This document shows positions 1 to 8,659 of a stretch of 64,000 nucleotides of DNA, piece after piece (the stretch's first letter is position 1; each line of letters starts with the position of its first letter). The translations under genes and the position numbers were made by a program. The notes under the pieces are model-generated. The model was not told where the DNA came from and did not search any database. It saw nothing but the letters and a program-made list of their open reading frames with translations. This DNA comes from Desulfuromonadaceae bacterium (GTDB lineage: Bacteria; Desulfobacterota; Desulfuromonadia; Geobacterales; Pseudopelobacteraceae): positions 62,001 through 126,000 of the forward strand of contig JAQTQX010000005.1 in the NCBI GenBank assembly GCA_028712075.1, in the 5' to 3' direction.

Positions 1-1121
1 ATTTCAAACAGTGCGTCAAGGTACAGGTCGAAGGTAAGGAGCATCCTTACTACGCCTATGGCCGGGCATATATCCGGGTTGCCGATGAAGACCGGCAGTT
101 AAGTGCCCGAGAACTGGAAAAGCTGATTCTGGAGAAAAACCGTGACCGGCTCCGCTGGGATACGGAGGTGTGCGCCAAGGCTACCGTTGACGATATCGGG
201 CCGGGCAAACTGAAATCCTTTCTGAAACTCAGTGGCCTCAAGTTCGACACCATCCCCAACACCCTCGAAAAACTGAATCTGGTTAGAGGCGGCAAACTGC
301 TTAACGCCGCCGTGCTCTGCTTCGCCCGTAAACCGGAGAAGTTCTTTCCTAACGCCCGGCTACGCTGTGCCGTGTTCGGGACGCTGGACACCACATTTAC
401 CATCAGCATGCAGGACTTCTACGGCGATGTCTTTTATCTGATCAAAAAAGCCGAGGAATACATTCTGGAGCATATCAACATCGGTATGAGGCTGGACGGA
501 CTGCTGCGAGTGGACGTGCCCGAGATTGACCCGGAGGCGTTTCGTGAGGCGATCATCAACGCTTTTTGCCATCGGGATTACCGGGAATATGATTCGGTCA
601 ACATCGCCATCTTCAAGGATCGGGTTGAAATCCGCAGTCCCGGCCTGCTCTATGGCGGGCTGACCATTGCATCTATCAGAAAGAAGATGGTATCTGCCCG
701 GCGCAATGAGTTGCTGGCAGAGTTGTTCCAGCGCAGCCATCGCATCGAGAAATGGGGGCGTGGCATCAAGATGATTCTGGAGCGGGAACCGGCGACGGAG
801 TTTGAGGAAATCGGCACAGTTCAATTTATTGCCACGTTTAAGCGGAAGAATGTTGAGACGCCTTCTGAAGGCTTTCTGGGAACTACTACCCAGAAAAGCA
901 CCCAGAAAACTTCGGAGAAAACTTCGGAGAAAACTTCGGAGAAAACTTCGGAGAAAATACTTGCCGCTATCAAGGCAGACACGACCCTGAGCGCCAGGCA
1001 GATAGCAGAAATGCTGGGTCTGAGTCCACGGGCGATTGAATTCCAATTATCACAACTGAGAAAAAAAGGTATTCTAAAGCGCATCGGGCCGGATAAGGGC
1101 GGGTATTGGGAGATTGTTTGA
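1..1121 (+). CDS. AlbA/HATPase-type ATP-binding regulator, 5' partial
   Basis: The reading frame is open from base 3 with no upstream start, so the gene enters from outside the window; about 372 residues are visible. The N-terminal part seen here resembles the end of a Schlafen/AlbA_2 divergent AAA module. The middle (around FREAIINAFCHRDY and RSPGLL) resembles the HATPase_c_4 domain of RecG-like putative transcriptional regulators. A low-complexity TQKSTQKTSEK linker follows, then a C-terminal helix-turn-helix (LSARQIAEMLGLSPRAIEFQLSQL within residues 320-370). Proteins of this layout are usually annotated as ATP-binding transcriptional regulators of unknown target. The linker holds a perfect 12-bp tandem repeat. 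Family placement is fairly sure; function is not known. Confidence 0.75.
   Translation, partial: FKQCVKVQVEGKEHPYYAYGRAYIRVADEDRQLSARELEKLILEKNRDRLRWDTEVCAKATVDDIGPGKLKSFLKLSGLKFDTIPNTLEKLNLVRGGKLLNAAVLCFARKPEKFFPNARLRCAVFGTLDTTFTISMQDFYGDVFYLIKKAEEYILEHINIGMRLDGLLRVDVPEIDPEAFREAIINAFCHRDYREYDSVNIAIFKDRVEIRSPGLLYGGLTIASIRKKMVSARRNELLAELFQRSHRIEKWGRGIKMILEREPATEFEEIGTVQFIATFKRKNVETPSEGFLGTTTQKSTQKTSEKTSEKTSEKTSEKILAAIKADTTLSARQIAEMLGLSPRAIEFQLSQLRKKGILKRIGPDKGGYWEIV
906..953 (+). repeat. 12-bp tandem repeat, four perfect copies, in coding sequence
   Basis: Four exact copies of AAAACTTCGGAG run head to tail and encode four K-T-S-E units in the linker between the ATPase-like domain and the C-terminal winged helix of the regulator. 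The unit length is a multiple of three, so copy changes would alter linker length without a frameshift. Imperfect relatives (TQKS, TQK) precede it. Confidence 0.9.
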
Positions 1122-1280
1122 GGTAGGCTACTAATTCCTTGAAGCAATAATTTATTATCGAGGTGAACCAGATGGGAAAGTTAACTTAGCAAAAATCTGA
1201 ATCGGCATCTTGGAAGTTTGTCCGTAACTTCTCCCTCACTTGGGCCTGTCAATCTGATTGTGTAAATGGTTTTCCAAGGG

Positions 1281-2228
1281 TCAGAAGTTCGGTAGTTTTG
1301 CTGTAATGTTTTCTCTGTCTGCTAAGTACATTTTTGTTGCTTTATTCTCTCCGAGTGCCAACAAGACAAGGCCGCTGAATAGCAACACAACACCAGACAT
1401 CTGCAATAAGCCCAAACGTTCTCCCAAAATCACAACGCCCAATATTGCAGCAGTAAATGGTTCCGCTAGCGAAAGGGTGGCGGCTGTACCTACGCTGACG
1501 TTTTTTAGTCCTCGGGCAAAGAGCCCGTAAGAAACCGCTGTCGCCAAAACTCCCAAGTGCAGTGCCACTGCCATTCCACGTGGTTCAGCCAGCCAACCGA
1601 GATGCGATGTAAAAAGCAGTGGTGACAATAACAGTGCTGCCAGACAGAACACAACTGCCATGACAGCGTCGGGTGCATGTTGATCTAACAGCCCTTTTAT
1701 ACTCACCGCATAAGCAGCATAGGAAAATCCGGCCCCCAATGCCAGCACAATACCTGTCGTATTGCTCTGAAGTCCTCCTCCACCTGTTGCCAGAAGGGCA
1801 CAGCCGATCACTGACAGAAGTGTGGCTGCCATCCAGCGGGGGCCAACATGTTCCCGTCGGACCAGATATCCCAATAATCCGGCAGCTACCGGAGCAGAGC
1901 CGATTGCTACCATAGTTCCGGCAGCAACGCCGGTACGAGCGACACCTGCAAAAAAACAAAGCTGATAACCGGCTACGAAAAATGCTGAAACCAGCGTTCC
2001 AAGTATCGGCCAACTCCCGCCTCCTTTAAAACCACCTCGGAGTATTGCCAGAATCAGCAGAGCAAGCCCTCCGACAGCCAAGCGTACTGCCCCTATGGTG
2101 GTCGATTCAATTCCGACAGGTGCTAATCCTTGTGACGTGCCAGTGGTTCCCCACAACACAGCTGCTGCCAGCACATACCAAATGCCACCACGTCCCATAT
2201 TTTGTTGTGGTAATGTATTCTCACTCAT
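1281..2228 (-). CDS. EamA/DMT family transporter
   Basis: A 315-residue inner-membrane protein with about ten hydrophobic segments arranged as two repeats. The first begins at YVLAAAVLWGTTGTSQGLAP and the second near GIVLALGAGFSYAAYAVSIKG, as in EamA (drug/metabolite transporter) proteins, which mostly export metabolites or amino acids. Start ATG at 2228 follows a weak AAGAG. The gene lies 24 bases downstream of the CsaA-like gene on the same strand, so the two probably form one transcript. The substrate cannot be inferred. Confidence 0.85.
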   Translation of the reverse strand: MSENTLPQQNMGRGGIWYVLAAAVLWGTTGTSQGLAPVGIESTTIGAVRLAVGGLALLILAILRGGFKGGGSWPILGTLVSAFFVAGYQLCFFAGVARTGVAAGTMVAIGSAPVAAGLLGYLVRREHVGPRWMAATLLSVIGCALLATGGGGLQSNTTGIVLALGAGFSYAAYAVSIKGLLDQHAPDAVMAVVFCLAALLLSPLLFTSHLGWLAEPRGMAVALHLGVLATAVSYGLFARGLKNVSVGTAATLSLAEPFTAAILGVVILGERLGLLQMSGVVLLFSGLVLLALGENKATKMYLADRENITAKLPNF

Positions 2229-2252
2229 ATCGATTAGTTCTCTTGATTTCAG

Positions 2253-2612
2253 TTAAAATAGCTTTCCGCCAATTTTAGCGTCTGCCATAGGTGTTATGAA
2301 TGTGGCCTCTCCGCTGTCAGCCTTCGGAAACTGAACTCCAAGGATCAGAACTTCGGATACCACATCACCAATGGTACGTGGTTCAAAATTTAGCACACCA
2401 AGTACCTTTTTACCTTTGATTTCTTCTATGGAGTGTTTAGTGAACCGTCCGACGCTGGTGCGCTTGCCAAATTTACCAAAGTCTACGGTGAGGCCATATG
2501 CCTCTTTGGGTGCAGATGGCTCTATCTGCACGTCAACCACCTGCCCAAGTCGAATCTCAAGTTTATCAAAGGTTTCCTCCTTAGATACCGTTGGTTTGAT
2601 TTCGTCACTCAT
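2253..2612 (-). CDS. csaA: CsaA-like tRNA-binding domain protein
   Basis: A 119-residue protein consisting of one EMAP/tRNA-binding OB fold. It contains the family hallmarks KLEIRLGQVVDVQ near the start, GKRTSVGRFT in the middle, GVLNFEPRTIG and the C-terminal AKIGGKLF. CsaA proteins are dimeric and described as export-related chaperones or tRNA-binding proteins; YtpR and the MetRS C-terminus share the fold. The start at 2612 is well supported by GGAGG nine bases upstream. The first 15 residues form a charged extension not usual in the 110-residue CsaA proteins. Confidence 0.85.
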   Translation of the reverse strand: MSDEIKPTVSKEETFDKLEIRLGQVVDVQIEPSAPKEAYGLTVDFGKFGKRTSVGRFTKHSIEEIKGKKVLGVLNFEPRTIGDVVSEVLILGVQFPKADSGEATFITPMADAKIGGKLF

Positions 2613-2710
2613 TGATTGTCCTCCAACAGTATTCAGAAATTTGGCAGCCTGTCTTCAAACATGATACTGAACTGATTCAGTGCTGATTTCCAGTCTCTGA
2701 TCGGCATTGT

Positions 2711-2848
2711 TCATTTTTTTGCAATGTTTTTCAATGCCAGATAAAGTAGTTTGAACATGGCTTCGTCACTGGGAAAGTGACCACGGTTCTTCGTGACTTT
2801 ACGTAGTGACATGTTCAAAGATTCTATGATGTTGGTCGTGTACAGCCC
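2711..2848 (-). pseudogene. IS256-family transposase, C-terminal remnant
   Basis: Reading the minus strand from about 2845 gives a peptide starting [11 protein letters not shown], continuing through [27 protein letters not shown] and ending AKK before a TGA at 2711-2713. This is the typical C-terminus of an IS256-family (mutator-like DDE) transposase, including the NxIES block and the [14 protein letters not shown] block. Only about 45 of roughly 400 residues remain; the upstream part, with most of the catalytic domain, is gone. No terminal inverted repeat or target duplication could be recognised, so the element is dead. Confidence 0.85.
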
Positions 2849-2850
2849 AA

Positions 2851-3357
2851 CAGGCTGAAGCTGCCGGACGGATCTTCAGGCGGATCCGTAGCGCCGCTTC
2901 GCTGACACGCCTGCTGGATGTTATCGGCTATGAACGGAGGGAAAGTGTGATAGCGGCTGAAGTCCCGGCCATTTGCGGAGCGGAAAAATTCTCTCCGGTC
3001 GATGCAGCTTTTCTCGTCGAGATAGAACGTACGGACGATGCCGAGTTCTATCTGCTTGACCGAGCCGATCAACTCAACGGCGATTTCTACAGCGGGCTAC
3101 TTCCCCTGGCTGAGGCGATGGAGAAGGATGGCCGCCATCTGTGCGCGGCAGTCATCTATCGGGATTTTCTCGATTCAATCCTTCGCCGGGCGCAGACCAA
3201 GACCTATGTCCACGGGGTTCGGTATCTCCGCAAACTCGACCAACTCGCCAAACCAATTGCAAACTGGCGAAATATCGAACCTCATGCAGGCTATATGGGA
3301 AACCTGCGTCAGCAGCATGGACGAAAAAGCAGCTTCTGGTCACGCCATGAGGCGTAA
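2851..3357 (+). pseudogene. 5'-truncated DUF6880-like protein, C-terminal part
   Basis: The frame is open from 2830 but has no convincing start or ribosome site. From about 2880 it reads as a C-terminal domain with LNGDFYSGLLPLAEAMEKDG, AAVIYRDFLDSILRRAQTK, YVHGVRYLRKLDQLA and a final RQQHGRKSSFW. I recognise this as the C-terminal segment of proteins annotated DUF6880, often preceded by a SWIM-type zinc finger. Its 5' end meets the transposase remnant at about 2845-2860, so an insertion followed by deletion probably removed the front of the gene. An internal ATG or GTG could still give a 136-residue product, but no Shine-Dalgarno sequence is seen. Confidence 0.6.
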
Positions 3358-3442
3358 GAGGGAGATTTGCCTTATTAAAACCACTTGTACGCATCGATAC
3401 CACCATGTATAAATAGAACGTCACATTTCGAATATTTCCCAT

Positions 3443-3540
3443 GGAAGCACATCAGTCGCTGGCGGGCTGCCTGGTCTTCAAAACCGGTGGGGGGGATGAG
3501 AAATCTCCTCGGTGGGTTCGATTCCCATGTGCTTCCGCCA
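3443..3540 (+). tRNA. selC: tRNA-Sec (UCA anticodon)
   Basis: This 98-nt gene is longer than ordinary tRNAs, as expected for selenocysteine tRNA. The 8-bp acceptor stem pairs GGAAGCAC (3443-3450) with GTGCTTCC (3529-3536), followed by G and an encoded CCA (3538-3540). The anticodon stem CTGGT/ACCGG encloses loop CTTCAAA with anticodon TCA at 3478-3480. A long variable arm follows (about 3489-3512), then a T arm with GGTTCGATTCC. It lies 443 bases upstream of a formate dehydrogenase gene that needs it. selA, selB and selD are not in the window. Confidence 0.96.
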
Positions 3541-3800
3541 TTCAATCCAAACCTTTTGCCTTTCCCCTCGCACCTACTTCGCATCTCACTTTTCATGTAA
3601 CATGTACGCCCACAAGAACACGAGACAACGCTTTTATATCCATGCTGTAACCGGTTTAGCCAACAATATCGGAATATTAACTACACCATTCACGTAACAG
3701 GCTTATCGCAAGGAACAGTTGCAATTCACAATAAAACACTGTATAAAATCAGAAAATTCGTCCATCTCCGAGCAGCACCAGCCTACGGAAGCGGTTTCTA

Positions 3801-3815
3801 TGGCATGCTGCCTGC
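3801..3815 (+). promoter_or_regulatory. candidate sigma-54 promoter for the formate dehydrogenase operon
   Basis: TGGCATGCTGCCTGC fits the -24/-12 consensus TGGCACG-N4-TTGC with GG and GC in correct spacing and two substitutions. It lies about 170 bases upstream of fdnG. The rest of the 3541-3982 gap shows no other recognisable gene; the open frame that crosses it upstream of 3983 lacks a ribosome site. Confidence 0.4.
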
Positions 3816-3982
3816 GGGTGTTACCGGAAACGGCGACGCCCTCCATTAGTGAGTTAGAATCTAATGTTCTGCAGATTTTTCACAGAATAGATTTGTTAAC
3901 GAACTATCCCGTCTTACCGGGGCTGAAAAGGGGATGGTTGGCATCGGTAACGATAACAACCATTTTTGAAGGAGGTCCAGCA

Positions 3983-6900
3983 ATGGCGGTATCACGCAGA
4001 GATTTTTTCAAGCTCTCCGGTTCCGGTCTGGCGGCTGCGACACTCGGTTACAACCTCGCTCCCGTCGAGTCCAAAGCCGAGGATTTGCCCATCCGCTACG
4101 CCAGGGAAACCACAACCATCTGCCCCTACTGTTCGGTCGGCTGCGGCATGATCGTACATACACTGGGGGGCGATGTCATCAATGTCGAAGGTGACCCTGA
4201 TCACCCGATCAGCGAAGGGGCGCTCTGCCCCAAAGGCTCTTCTGTTTACCAGCTGCGCGACAACAAGGCCCGCGTCACCAAGCCGCTCTATCGCGCCCCT
4301 GGTGCCAGCGAATGGAAGGAAGTTTCCTGGGATTGGGCGCTGGACGAGATCGCACTGAAGGTCAAAAAAACCCGCGATGCCTCTTTCATGCCTACCTCAA
4401 AAATCAAGATCAAGGAAAAGGTCGGCTCTGTTGAAGTGGAAAAAGAGATCGAAGCGGTCGTCAACCGTACCATGGGCATGGCCTCGGTCGGCAGCGCCGC
4501 GCTGGACAATGAAGAGTGTTACCTGTACCAAAAATTCTTAAGGGGGTTAGGCCTGGTGTACATTGAACATCAGGCCCGCATTTGACACAGCGCAACAGTT
4601 GCGGCTCTGGCAGAGTCGTTCGGACGCGGTGCAATGACGAATCACTTTATTGATTTCAAGAATTCCGATGTAATCCTCATTATGGGGTCGAACCCTGCTG
4701 AAAACCACCCGGTTTCCTTCCGCTGGATCATGAAGGCCAAAGAGGCCGGCGCCAAGGTGATCTGTGTCGATCCCCGCTTTACCCGCAGTGCTTCAAAGGC
4801 AGATCTGTACGCCTCGCTCCGCTCGGGAACCGACATCGCTTTTCTGGGCGGCATGATCAACTACATCCTGCAGAACAAGCTTTATTTCGAACAGTATGTG
4901 CGGGACTACACCAACTCGGCGTATCTGGTCAACGCCGATTTCAAGATGCCGGGTGATCTTGCCGGTCTTTTCTCGGGCTACGACGCCAAAAAGCGCAGTT
5001 ACAGCGCCAAAGCCTGGTCGTTCCAGAAAAATGCTGATGAAAGCATCAAGAAGGATCCGACGCTGCAGGACCCCAACTGCGTATTCCAACTGCTCAAAAA
5101 ACATTACGGCCGTTACACCCTGGATCTGGTATCCAAAACTACCGGTACACCAAAGGAAAAACTGCTGGAGGTCTACAAACTGTATGCCTCGACCGGCAAG
5201 CCGGACAAGGCAGGCACAGAGCTGTATGCCATGGGATGGACCCAACATACGGTTGGCACCCAGAACATCCGGGCCATGGTTATCGTTCAGCTGCTTCTGG
5301 GGAATATGGGGATAGCCGGCGGTGGCATCAACGCCCTGCGCGGTGAGTCAAACGTACAGGGATCCACCGATCACGGCCTGCTGTTCCACATCCTCCCCGG
5401 ATATTTGCCAGTGCCATCTGCCGATTTGAAGGATACCACCGCCTATATCGAGAAGTACACACCCAAAACCAAAGATCCGCAGAGCGCCAACTGGTGGGCT
5501 AACCGCAATAAATACCTGATCAGCTATCTGAAAGCTATTTACGGCGCCAAAGCCACCAAGGAGAACGACTTCGCCTATTCGCTCCTGCCCAAACTTGATC
5601 CGGGCATGAACGGTTCCTGGCTGATGATCTTCGACAACATGATTAAAGGCAAATTCAAGGGTTTCTTTGCCTGGGGACAGAACCCGGCCTGCTCCGGAGC
5701 CAACTCGAACAAGGTGCGCAACTCTCTGGCAAAACTGGACTGGATGGTTACCGCAAATCTGTTCGACAACGAAACTGCTTCCTTCTGGAAAGGTCCTGAT
5801 ACAGATCCGTCCAAGATCAAGACAGAAGTATTCTTCCTTCCTGTTGCCGCCTCCTTTGAAAAAGAAGGATCAATTACAAACTCCGGCCGGTGGGCTCAGT
5901 GGCGCACCGCCGCAGTCAAGCCTCTGGGGCAGAGCAAACCGGATGCGGAAATAATTCATGAACTGTATCAGAAAATAAAAGCGCTTTACGCCAAAGAAGG
6001 GGGCGCTCTCCCGGAGCAGCTTACCAGTCTGACCTGGAACTATGGTTTCAAGCGGGCGGACGGCACCATCAAGACCATTGACACCCACGCCATTGCCAAG
6101 GAAATCAACGGCTACTTCCTGGAAGATGTTGAGGACAAGCCAAAACCGCTTAAACCGGGCGAAAAAGCTCCACCTCCGCCGCCTCCGGGAACACCGAAGA
6201 AAATGCTTGGCAAGAAGGGGGAACTGGCAGGCAGTTTTGGCCAACTGCAGGCCAATGGCTCCACCTCCAGCGGCAATTGGCTCTATACGCAAAGCTATAA
6301 TGAAAAAGGAAATATGATGTCGCGGCGAGGCCGCAAAGACCCAACCGGCCTGGGAATGTTCCCGGAATGGACCTGGTGCTGGCCGGTTAACCGGCGCATT
6401 CTGTATAACCGCGCCTCAGTAAACCTGGACGGAAAACCGTATAATTTAAAGAAAGCGGTCGTTTACTGGAACCCGAATGCGCCACTACCGAATGGGAAAA
6501 CGGGCGCCTGGGTCGGCGACGTACCGGATGGCCCATGGCCGCCGATGGCAAATGAAAAAGAAGGCAAAAAACCGTTTATCATGAAACCAGACGGGGTTGC
6601 TTCTATCTTTGGTTCCGGGCTGAAAGACGGCCCCTTCCCCGAGCACTACGAACCGGTGGAGTCTCCGGTGGCGGACAACTTTTTCTCCAAGCAGCAGAGC
6701 AACCCGGCCAGCAAGATTTTCAAAGACGCGGGCATCAAGGAAGACGTACTGGCAACCAACGACCCGCGTTTCCCGCTGGTAGCAACCACCTACCGGGTCA
6801 CCGAGCATTGGCAGACCGGCGTCATGACCCGTAACACTCCGTGGCTGTTGGAGCTGCAGCCGCGCCAGTTCTGTGAGATCAGTATTGAGCTGGCCAAGGA

Positions 6901-7162
6901 GAAGAACATCAGCAACGGCGATCTGGTCGAAATTTCCTCGGCCCGCGGCAAAATCGAGGCGGTGGCAATGGTTACTGTGCGTATGAAACCGTTCCAGATC
7001 GGCGGCAAAACGGTACACCAGATCGGACTCCCATGGTGCTTCGGCTGGACTACCCCCGGCGTGGGTGACGCCGCTAACCTGCTGACCCCTACTGCGGGCG
7101 ATGCCAACACGATGATCCCGGAGACCAAGGCGTTTATGGTCGGGATCGCGAGAAAGGGGTAA
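3983..7162 (+). CDS. fdnG: formate dehydrogenase-N type alpha subunit, selenocysteine-containing
   Basis: The gene encodes 1059 residues if the in-frame TGA at 4583-4585 is read as selenocysteine 201; two frames would otherwise flank it. The context HQARI-U-HSATVAALAESFGRGA is the conserved active site of molybdenum/tungsten formate dehydrogenases, where Sec ligates the metal. A Tat signal with SRRDFFK (R5, R6) implies export. A [4Fe-4S] site uses C47, C50, C54 and C82. Start ATG 3983 follows GGAGG at 3971-3975; longer in-frame extensions lack a ribosome site. A six-proline run (6170-6187) lies in a linker about residue 730. fdnH follows after three bases. The enzyme oxidises formate in the periplasm and feeds electrons through FdnH and FdnI to menaquinone. 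Confidence 0.96.
4583..4619 (+). promoter_or_regulatory. Sec UGA codon and bacterial SECIS-like hairpin
   Basis: TGA at 4583-4585 is the Sec codon. From 4601 a stem of 8 bp (GCGGCTCT 4601-4608 with AGAGTCGT 4612-4619, two G-U pairs) closes a GGC loop, beginning 16 bases after the UGA. Bacterial SECIS elements lie inside the coding sequence directly after the UGA at this distance and bind SelB. Pairing was judged by eye. Confidence 0.7.
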
Positions 7163-7165
7163 GCC

Positions 7166-7957
7166 ATGGCCGATACAATCAATCAAGCTACCCGCAAGGG
7201 TTTTCTCGTGGACACATCGCGCTGCATCGGCTGCCGTTCCTGTCAGGTGGCCTGCAAGCAGTGGAACAAACTGCCTGCGGACAAAACCTCCAACAAGGGG
7301 ACGTTTGAGAATCCGCGCGACCTGACATCGGCGCTGTTCAACCGCATAAAATTCATCGAAAACGAAACCTCCGGCGCCGTTTCCTGGCTGTTCCTCAACG
7401 AGCGCTGCATGCAGTGCGGCGACGCCGGCTGCATGAAGGTCTGCCCGTCTCCCGGCGCCCTCTACCGCACCAGGGACGGCATTGTCGCCTACAACAAGGA
7501 GAAGTGCATCTCCTGTAAATACTGTGTGTCAGCCTGCCCCTTCAACATTCCCCGCTATGACACCAATGACAAGGTATCCAAATGCAACCTCTGTCAAAGC
7601 CGCATTGAAGGAGGTATTGCCCCGGCCTGCGCCAAGGCGTGCCCGACCGGGTCTCTCAAATTCGGCAAGCGGAGCGAGCTGATTGCCAAGGCAACCGCCG
7701 CCAAGAAAGCCTTGTACGGCGAAAACAACCTGAACGGCCTGGGTGTGGTCTACGCTCTTGAGGGGTCACCGGAAAAGTATGGTCTTCCTTCGTCTCCGAG
7801 TATCCCCATGTCCATCTTCCTCTGGAAGGATGTCATCAAACCGCTCGGCATTCTCGGGTTCTGGGGAAGTATCGGTGCCATGCTGCTGCACTATGTAACC
7901 ATCGGCCCGAAAAAGGTAGATGATGAAGAGACAGGGAAGGGGGACGGTCATGAGTAG
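7166..7957 (+). CDS. fdnH: formate dehydrogenase beta subunit, four [4Fe-4S] clusters
   Basis: A 263-residue electron-transfer subunit. Four ferredoxin-type cysteine groups are visible: CIGCRSCQVAC near residue 19, CMQCGDAGCMKVC near 83, CISCKYCVSAC near 115, and CNLC followed later by CAKACP. A single C-terminal membrane segment (LGILGFWGSIGAMLLHYVTIG) anchors it, as in FdnH/FdoH. It passes electrons from the alpha subunit to the b-type cytochrome. The gene starts three bases after fdnG and its end overlaps the start of fdnI by eight bases, so the three are translationally coupled. Confidence 0.95.
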   Translation: MADTINQATRKGFLVDTSRCIGCRSCQVACKQWNKLPADKTSNKGTFENPRDLTSALFNRIKFIENETSGAVSWLFLNERCMQCGDAGCMKVCPSPGALYRTRDGIVAYNKEKCISCKYCVSACPFNIPRYDTNDKVSKCNLCQSRIEGGIAPACAKACPTGSLKFGKRSELIAKATAAKKALYGENNLNGLGVVYALEGSPEKYGLPSSPSIPMSIFLWKDVIKPLGILGFWGSIGAMLLHYVTIGPKKVDDEETGKGDGHE

Positions 7958-8570
7958 TAAATACATAGAACGTTTCAGCACCAGCGAGCGTGTTCTGCAC
8001 TGGATTGTTACGGCCAGTTTTTTTACCCTGCTCCTGTCAGGGCTTGGCCTGTATTCTCGCCTGTTCAACGGCTATTTCAACCTGTTTGGCGGCGGGCAGA
8101 ATGCCATACTGGTGCACAAGATCGGCGGGATCATTTTTTTCTTGAGCTCCATCTACATGTACTTCAACCACCAGAAGGACGTTTCTACCTTTGATCAGGA
8201 CGACAAGGAGTGGGTTGACAAACGGGGGGGGTATCTTTCGCGTGAGGCCAGCCACTTCAATATAGGCAAGTATAATCCGGGGCAGAAACTTTTTGCTCTC
8301 TATGTTGCCGCCGCAACCACCATCCTGGGAGTAACAGGCATATTCATCTGGCTGCCCGCGCTGTTTCCGCGCTGGATTGTTCAGATTTCACTCCTGACCC
8401 ACGGCCTGATGTTTGTCGGTTCGATCATGTTTGTGATAGTACATGTCTATCTGGCCACCATCGGCAATCCCGGCACGATTGACGCCATGCTCTACGGTGA
8501 TGTCAAACGCGGCTGGGCAAAGAAGCATCACCCCAAATGGTACAAGGAAACAACCGGCGAAAATACGTAA
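7950..8570 (+). CDS. fdnI: formate dehydrogenase gamma subunit, cytochrome b556
   Basis: A 206-residue membrane protein with four predicted helices: TASFFTLLLSGLGLY, HKIGGIIFFLSSIYMYF, LYVAAATTILGVTGIFIW and LLTHGLMFVGSIMFVIVHVYLA. Histidines in ERVLHW, VHKIGG, TGHG-like LLTHG and VHVYLA are the expected b-haem and quinone-site ligands of FdnI. I chose ATG 7950 (MSSKYIERFSTSERVLHW) because GGAAGGGGGA precedes it; an upstream in-frame ATG at 7920 lies inside fdnH. It reduces menaquinone with electrons from formate. Confidence 0.93.
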   Translation: MSSKYIERFSTSERVLHWIVTASFFTLLLSGLGLYSRLFNGYFNLFGGGQNAILVHKIGGIIFFLSSIYMYFNHQKDVSTFDQDDKEWVDKRGGYLSREASHFNIGKYNPGQKLFALYVAAATTILGVTGIFIWLPALFPRWIVQISLLTHGLMFVGSIMFVIVHVYLATIGNPGTIDAMLYGDVKRGWAKKHHPKWYKETTGENT

Positions 8571-8603
8571 TACCGCATCTCGTGAAACTCTGCTACAATC
8601 GCG

Positions 8604-8627
8604 GGGCGGCCTGAAGCAAGGCCGCCC
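8604..8627 (+). terminator. GC-rich hairpin between fdnI and fdhE
   Basis: GGGCGGCCT (8604-8612) pairs perfectly with AGGCCGCCC (8619-8627) around a six-base loop. Only TTGATGT follows, not a clean T tract, so it may be a weak terminator or an mRNA-stabilising element that lowers fdhE expression relative to the structural genes. Confidence 0.55.
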
Positions 8628-8659
8628 TTGATGTATCAACCTTACAAAGAGGAGTTGCC

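Noticed and set aside
360..1147. Antisense frames with RSFL- or SEVF-repeats
   Set aside because: They are mirror images of the 12-bp tandem repeat in the real plus-strand gene.
2824..3072. 82-codon minus-strand frame upstream of the transposase remnant
   Set aside because: No match to a transposase or other family; it crosses the junction and is antisense to the truncated gene.
3541..3640. Integration site at the 3' end of tRNA-Sec
   Set aside because: No integrase gene and no repeated tRNA 3' end seen in the window.
3719..3982. Open frame extending the formate dehydrogenase upstream
   Set aside because: It has no ribosome site, a non-conserved sequence and would hide the Tat signal; GGAGG before ATG 3983 and SRRDFFK decide the start.
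4583..4585. TGA as a frameshift or pseudogene marker in fdnG
   Set aside because: The flanking residues match the Sec active site exactly, the frame continues unbroken, and selC is nearby.
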